A stretch of 10,109 bases of DNA from DATGSF01 sp035302865 (lineage in GTDB: Bacteria; Bacteroidota; Bacteroidia; Chitinophagales; Chitinophagaceae). Of this stretch, positions 7,147-10,109 are shown in pieces. The DNA is taken from positions 1 to 10,109 of the forward strand of contig DATGSF010000225.1 of NCBI GenBank assembly GCA_035302865.1, in the 5' to 3' direction. Under the pieces are notes generated by a model, which saw only the letters and a program-made list of their open reading frames with translations, was not told the origin of the DNA and searched no databases. Both the position numbers and the translations under genes were made by a program. Numbering within the stretch: position 1 is the first letter of the stretch; every line of letters begins with the position of its first letter.

Positions 7147-7731
7147 TCACAGCTTTAAACTTTCTTTAAATATTTTAACAGCTATAGCAATTAAAATTAC
7201 ACCAAAAAATTTTCGTACAATTTGGATACCTGCTCTTCCTAAAATTCGTTCTATAATTTTCAGAAGTTTTATACATACAAATACAATTATTAAGTTTACT
7301 ATTATACCTATTAAAATATTTGCCTGATGATAACTCGCTTTTAAAGACATTATTGTTGTTAATGTCCCAGACCCTGCTATCAAGGGAAAGGCAATTGGAA
7401 CTATACTTCCCGTTTGAACATCTTCGGAGTCCGATTTAAAAAATTCAAAGCCTAGTATCATTTCCATTCCAAGTAAAAATATAATTATAGAACCTGCAAT
7501 AGCAAAGGAAGAAACATCAAGCCCCATTATATTTAACAACTCTTCTCCAGCAATAAAGAACAAAAGCATTAAAGCTCCAGAAACAAATGTTGCATGAAAA
7601 GCATTAATTTCTCCCATTTTTTCTTTAAGTCCAATAAGAATTGGAATAGAACCCAATATATCGATTACCGCGAATAAGGTTAAGCTAACTGTTAATGATT
7701 CAGCAAAATCTATTTGCATTAGGAAATCCAT
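7147..7731 (-). CDS. MarC-family (UPF0056) integral membrane protein
   Basis: A complete 194-residue protein with six likely membrane segments (about 12-33, 45-65, 72-94, 108-130, 138-160, 172-190), the normal size and layout of the MarC family. Diagnostic stretches are DILGSIPI (24-31, the family's D-P-x-G-x-x-P region), VPIAFPLIAGSGTLTT (111-126) and a C-terminal IVRKFFGVILIAIAVKI (171-187). In the second motif Ser121 replaces the usual Pro of AGPG. MarC was named from the mar locus of E. coli, but a role in multidrug resistance has not held up and no substrate is established, so only the family is called. The gene begins 32 bp after the terminator stem of the secreted-protein gene and precedes the WecA-like gene by 92 bp. 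Met5 is an alternative start. Confidence 0.9.
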   Translation of the reverse strand: MDFLMQIDFAESLTVSLTLFAVIDILGSIPILIGLKEKMGEINAFHATFVSGALMLLFFIAGEELLNIMGLDVSSFAIAGSIIIFLLGMEMILGFEFFKSDSEDVQTGSIVPIAFPLIAGSGTLTTIMSLKASYHQANILIGIIVNLIIVFVCIKLLKIIERILGRAGIQIVRKFFGVILIAIAVKIFKESLKL

Positions 7732-7752
7732 AAAATTTCAGACTTGATATTT

Positions 7753-7786
7753 AAATAAAAAAGAGGAGTCTGCGAGCAAACTCCTC
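7753..7786 (-). terminator. Intrinsic terminator of the T9SS-protein gene
   Basis: On the minus strand the transcript reads GAGGAGT (7786-7780), a 10-nt loop, then ACTCCTC (7769-7763), followed at once by TTTTTTATTT (7762-7753). A perfect 7-bp stem with four G/C pairs and a U tract is a textbook rho-independent terminator. It begins 25 bp after the stop codon of the secreted-protein gene. A second, AT-only inverted repeat (ATACTAT 7788-7794 / ATAGTAT 7801-7807) sits between the stop codon and the terminator. Confidence 0.88.
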
Positions 7787-7811
7787 AATACTATCATTTA
7801 ATAGTATATTA

Positions 7812-8849
7812 TTATTTTTTGATAAATTTACCTGTAGCAGTATAGTTATCAGTTACTAATTGTACGATATAAGTACCAGCTGCTAATTTATCAGTTTTTA
7901 CAGAATATCTAGCACCGTTTGCATCAGGTGTAGCTTCTTTTTGTGTGTGTACTACTTTACCAGTAATATCTACAATGTTAATTTGAACATTTTCAGTTTT
8001 TGCACCGAAGTAGTGGTCAAAGAAGAATTGATCTTGTACTGGGTTAGGGAATACAACAAGAGATTGCTTAGCACCTTCTTTCATCATTTCTTTTACAGAA
8101 ACTGTTCCATCCCATAAAATTGGCATAATAAAAGTGTTATTCTCAGGATTTGTATCTGCATAGTAACTATCTAATGAACCGTCAGTAACAGTAGCTTGTG
8201 CGATAATATGATAGAATAATCCATAAACTTTATTAGATTCAAAGTTACCTTTTGTTACAAAAGGAGCTGGATCTTGTGCCATATACTCAGCAAAAGAACC
8301 TTGGAAAGCAGCTAAATCATCTAAATCAATTAAACGGAAAATAGAATCTGCAGATAATGTATAATCAGCTATATGACCATCATCACGAGATTCGTCTGGT
8401 GTTCCTTCTCCATAAACTGTAGCACTTGGATAGTTTTTGATCAACATAACATCTGCATTCCATTCATCAACATGTACAGAACTACCCAAATCAAATTGAA
8501 TTGTTTCAGCAAATCCAAATCCTCTTGAACCAGGCCCTGGATGGAAAGAATTAGCAATAAAAGTAAAGAATGGAGAACCACCCATTTCATTATCTGTTCC
8601 TGCTCTTTCAACTAATGTTACCCAAAACATAAAGTCAGATTCTTCTGGTACTAAAGAACTTTCTGAATTAAAAACAGCTTTTAATGTTTGTCCTGGCTTA
8701 GCGTCTAATTGAGGATTATCAACATCCATACCTTTAACCCAAACTGGTAAAATTGCTAAGTCATGCGTTCCAGCCTCTTGTCCTACTTGTGCATGTGCAG
8801 CTCCAGCAAACAATGCTCCTGCTGCTAATAGTGAATAAAACTTTTTCAT
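7812..8849 (-). CDS. Secreted protein of unknown function with T9SS type A C-terminal sorting domain
   Basis: A complete 345-residue exported protein. Residues 1-20 form a classical Sec signal peptide (Lys2-Lys3, a hydrophobic Ala/Leu core, AHA before a cleavage site at Gln21). The last ~80 residues match the type A sorting domain of the type IX secretion system: VVFPNPVQD (265-273), INIVDITGKVV (290-300), and LAAGTYIVQLV (322-332) ending in GKFIKK. This domain directs passage through the outer membrane and is usually removed during export or surface attachment. I do not recognise the middle part (about 21-260). It contains no cysteine, is acidic with many Asp/Glu, and includes a Gly/Pro/Phe-rich stretch near 103-113. 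A strong consensus promoter upstream and an intrinsic terminator downstream make it a single-gene transcript. Its DNA looks a little less AT-rich than its neighbours (hand count: 22 G+C in 8401-8460 against 17 in 6301-6360), possibly from selected codons in a well-expressed gene. Confidence 0.9.
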   Translation of the reverse strand: MKKFYSLLAAGALFAGAAHAQVGQEAGTHDLAILPVWVKGMDVDNPQLDAKPGQTLKAVFNSESSLVPEESDFMFWVTLVERAGTDNEMGGSPFFTFIANSFHPGPGSRGFGFAETIQFDLGSSVHVDEWNADVMLIKNYPSATVYGEGTPDESRDDGHIADYTLSADSIFRLIDLDDLAAFQGSFAEYMAQDPAPFVTKGNFESNKVYGLFYHIIAQATVTDGSLDSYYADTNPENNTFIMPILWDGTVSVKEMMKEGAKQSLVVFPNPVQDQFFFDHYFGAKTENVQINIVDITGKVVHTQKEATPDANGARYSVKTDKLAAGTYIVQLVTDNYTATGKFIKK

Positions 8850-8886
8850 AATTTAATTTTTAATTTTAAAGTTGTTTTTGAATTAA

Positions 8887-8901
8887 ATTTGTAAGACAAA
8901 T
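8887..8901. repeat. Inverted repeat over the -7 element and probable transcription start
   Basis: ATTTGT (8887-8892) and ACAAAT (8896-8901) form a perfect 6-bp inverted repeat with a 3-bp spacer. It overlaps the -7 box TACATTTG and the expected start near 8890. This is a plausible small operator for a dimeric repressor, though an AT-rich inverted repeat of this size may also arise by chance. Confidence 0.35.
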
Positions 8902-8928
8902 GTAAATTGCTTATTCCAATATTCCAAA
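8897..8928 (-). promoter_or_regulatory. Bacteroidota-type promoter of the T9SS-protein gene
   Basis: On the minus strand, TTTG (8928-8925) and TACATTTG (8904-8897) are separated by exactly 20 bp, a full match to the Bacteroidota consensus TTTG-N19-21-TAnnTTTG. Transcription would begin near 8890, giving an untranslated leader of about 40 nt that is A/T-rich before the ATG at 8849. This is the only full match I found in the window. It suggests strong expression by the housekeeping sigma factor. Confidence 0.8.
8912..8927. repeat. Tandem 8-bp repeat in the promoter spacer
   Basis: TATTCCAA is repeated exactly twice without a gap (8912-8919 and 8920-8927; TTGGAATA twice on the transcribed-direction strand). 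It overlaps the -33 element and the spacer of the promoter of the secreted-protein gene, where a regulator would meet RNA polymerase. It could be an operator or chance; no known regulator is recognised. Confidence 0.5.
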
Positions 8929-8983
8929 TTAATTTTTATTTATTTTGCACCTACAGCGCTTTCTTAACATTAAAATAAGACTT

Positions 8984-9604
8984 TTATATATTATCAATAT
9001 ATTTTTTAACTGGCAGCCTTTTGCTGATTGCCTTTCCTAAAGTAAATACGTCAGTATACTCCAATTCTGTTCCAAAAGAAACTCCTCTTGCTATTCCTGA
9101 AATTTCCACTGGATAATCACGCAGCAATTTACTTATATAAAACACAGTGGTATCTCCTTGTAGATTCGGGCTTAAAGCCATTACCAATTCCTGCACCTCA
9201 TCTTCTTCCACCTTTGCTAGCAACTGCGAGAAGGGAATTTGCTCGGGTCCAATTCCATCCAAAGGAGATAATAAATTACCCAAAACAAAGTACTTTCCAT
9301 TATATTGTTGTGTAGATTCAATAGAAATAACATCTCTAAAGTTTTCCACTACACATATAAGTTGATTATTTCTTGAGGCATCTAAACAAATACTACAATA
9401 CTCACCGTCAGAAACATTATTACAAGATGCACAAAAGCGAATTTCATTTCGTAGTTTTTCCACACTATGTGTAAAATGTAGCACTCTTTCTTCTTCTTCT
9501 TGAATCAGGTGCATAACCATACGTAGTGCCGTTTTTCGACCAACACCAGGCAAGGTGCAAAAAGCCTCTACAGCATCCTTTATCAGTTTCGATGAAAATT
9601 CCAT
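8984..9604 (-). CDS. recR: Recombination mediator protein RecR
   Basis: A complete 206-residue protein, normal for RecR, which with RecO (and RecF in many bacteria) loads RecA onto SSB-coated single-stranded DNA during gap and break repair. In order there is a helix-hairpin-helix segment TLPGVGRKTALRM (17-29), a four-cysteine zinc finger (Cys58, Cys61, Cys70, Cys73), and a Toprim domain beginning LICVVENFRDVISIE (82-96). The last includes Glu87 and the family stretch LLSPLDGIGP (111-120). The C-terminal part GIARGVSFGTELEYTD (170-185) is the usual RecR ending before TLGKAISKR. All zinc ligands and the Toprim acidic residue are present. It follows rocD by 23 bp on the same strand and is probably cotranscribed with it. 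The ATG at 9604 has a fair Shine-Dalgarno sequence. Confidence 0.96.
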   Translation of the reverse strand: MEFSSKLIKDAVEAFCTLPGVGRKTALRMVMHLIQEEEERVLHFTHSVEKLRNEIRFCASCNNVSDGEYCSICLDASRNNQLICVVENFRDVISIESTQQYNGKYFVLGNLLSPLDGIGPEQIPFSQLLAKVEEDEVQELVMALSPNLQGDTTVFYISKLLRDYPVEISGIARGVSFGTELEYTDVFTLGKAISKRLPVKKYIDNI

Positions 9605-9613
9605 CTAATTATA

Positions 9614-9621
9614 TCCTTTCT
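9614..9621 (-). promoter_or_regulatory. Shine-Dalgarno-like site of recR
   Basis: AGAAAGGA lies 9 nt upstream of the recR ATG on the minus strand. Strong Shine-Dalgarno sequences are uncommon in Bacteroidota, and none of the other starts in this window shows one this clear, so it supports ATG 9604 as the recR start. Confidence 0.5.
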
Positions 9622-9627
9622 TTAAAC

Positions 9628-10109
9628 TTATACCATTTCTTCCAAAGCCTCTTTTATAATAGCTAAGGCTTCTTTCAGCTCCTTTTTAGATATCACTAAT
9701 GGTGGAGCAAACCTGATTTTATCTCCATGTGTCGGTTTTGCTAATAAACCCTTCTCCTTTAACATCATACACAATTCTTGAGCAGCTTCAGGGTTTTCAT
9801 GTTGTATTACTACAGCATTCAACAAACCTTTTCCACGTACTTCTTTTACAAAAGGATGATTCAAATTTTGTAATTCTTCTCTAAATATTTTTCCTAGCCG
9901 TTCTGCATTATCAGCCAGTTTTTCTTCTATTATCACTTCTAATGCCACTTTTCCAACCTTACAAGCTAATGGATTCCCTCCAAAAGTAGAACCATGTTCT
10001 CCAGGTTTGATACAAAGCATAATTTCATCATCTGCTAATACTGCAGAAATGGGCATTGCCCCTCCGCTTAAAGCTTTTCCTAAAATTAGAATATCAGGAC
10101 GTACATTTT
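9628..10109 (-). CDS. rocD: Ornithine aminotransferase, C-terminal part (N-terminus outside window)
   Basis: The last ~160 codons of a PLP-dependent class III aminotransferase whose reading frame continues past the right edge. The visible part begins NVRPDILILGKALSGG (codons from 10107 downward), and the Lys of GKALSGG (codon 10077-10075) is the expected Schiff-base lysine. It continues through PISAVLADDEIMLCIKPGEHGSTFGGNPLA, whose core HGSTFGGNPLAC is typical of ornithine-oxo-acid aminotransferases, then VRGKGLLNAV and KPTHGDKIRFAPPLVI near the C-terminus. The enzyme converts ornithine and 2-oxoglutarate to glutamate 5-semialdehyde and glutamate, linking arginine and proline metabolism. The internal Met at 10056 is not the start, since the lysine loop lies upstream of it. 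The residues GGAMPISAV differ slightly from the common GGVYPVSAV. It precedes recR by 23 bp. Confidence 0.92.
   Translation of the reverse strand, partial: NVRPDILILGKALSGGAMPISAVLADDEIMLCIKPGEHGSTFGGNPLACKVGKVALEVIIEEKLADNAERLGKIFREELQNLNHPFVKEVRGKGLLNAVVIQHENPEAAQELCMMLKEKGLLAKPTHGDKIRFAPPLVISKKELKEALAIIKEALEEMV

Noticed and set aside
7788..7807. Second hairpin ATACTAT/ATAGTAT after the secreted-protein stop codon
   Set aside because: The stem has only one G-C pair and no U tract of its own; the GC-containing hairpin next to it explains termination.
9088..9365. Two overlapping plus-strand open frames (75 and 72 codons)
   Set aside because: Both are antisense to recR, whose protein is fully recognisable; neither resembles a known protein.
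10054..10056. ATG as start of the aminotransferase
   Set aside because: The frame stays open to the window edge and the conserved lysine loop GKALSGG lies upstream of this Met, so the true start is outside the window.

Overview
The window looks like ordinary chromosomal DNA of a low-GC member of the Bacteroidota. Three things point there. A secreted protein carries a C-terminal type IX secretion (T9SS) sorting domain. A DUF4290 protein is present, a family I know only from this phylum. A very clean Bacteroidota-type promoter (TTTG-N20-TACATTTG) precedes the secreted-protein gene. The DNA is strongly AT-rich, and codons favour A/T at third positions. I cannot name a genus.

Layout, left to right. 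Positions 1-2097 (minus strand, C-terminus cut by the window edge) encode a patatin-like phospholipase behind an N-terminal multi-pass membrane region. It is divergent from a complete UMF1/Atg22-type MFS transporter (2237-3553, plus strand, GTG start), the only plus-strand gene. Everything after that is on the minus strand. In transcription order these are: rocD (N-terminus cut off, 9628-10109) and recR (8984-9604), 23 bp apart; a T9SS-sorted secreted protein of unknown function (7812-8849) with its own promoter and an intrinsic terminator; a MarC-family membrane protein (7147-7731); a WecA/MraY-type polyprenyl-phosphate sugar-1-phosphate transferase (6014-7054); and rfbB (4789-5856), rfbC (4259-4792) and a DUF4290 gene (3574-4230), which are tightly packed and probably one operon.

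How the genes fit together. RfbB and RfbC carry out the 4,6-dehydration and 3,5-epimerisation of dTDP-sugars on the way to dTDP-rhamnose. The WecA-like enzyme would load a sugar phosphate onto the lipid carrier that starts a surface glycan. The three therefore suggest a small surface-polysaccharide neighbourhood, although rfbA and rfbD are not in view. RecR (recombinational repair) and RocD (ornithine/arginine metabolism) are housekeeping genes.

No gap between genes exceeds about 160 bp. I see no tRNA, rRNA, CRISPR array, insertion sequence, phage or plasmid gene. I found no convincing undescribed multi-gene system. The observations most worth a second look are the repeat-rich promoter of the secreted protein, the basic Asn/Arg/His tail of the DUF4290 protein and its place in the rfb operon, the active-site substitutions in the WecA-like enzyme, and the membrane-fused patatin.
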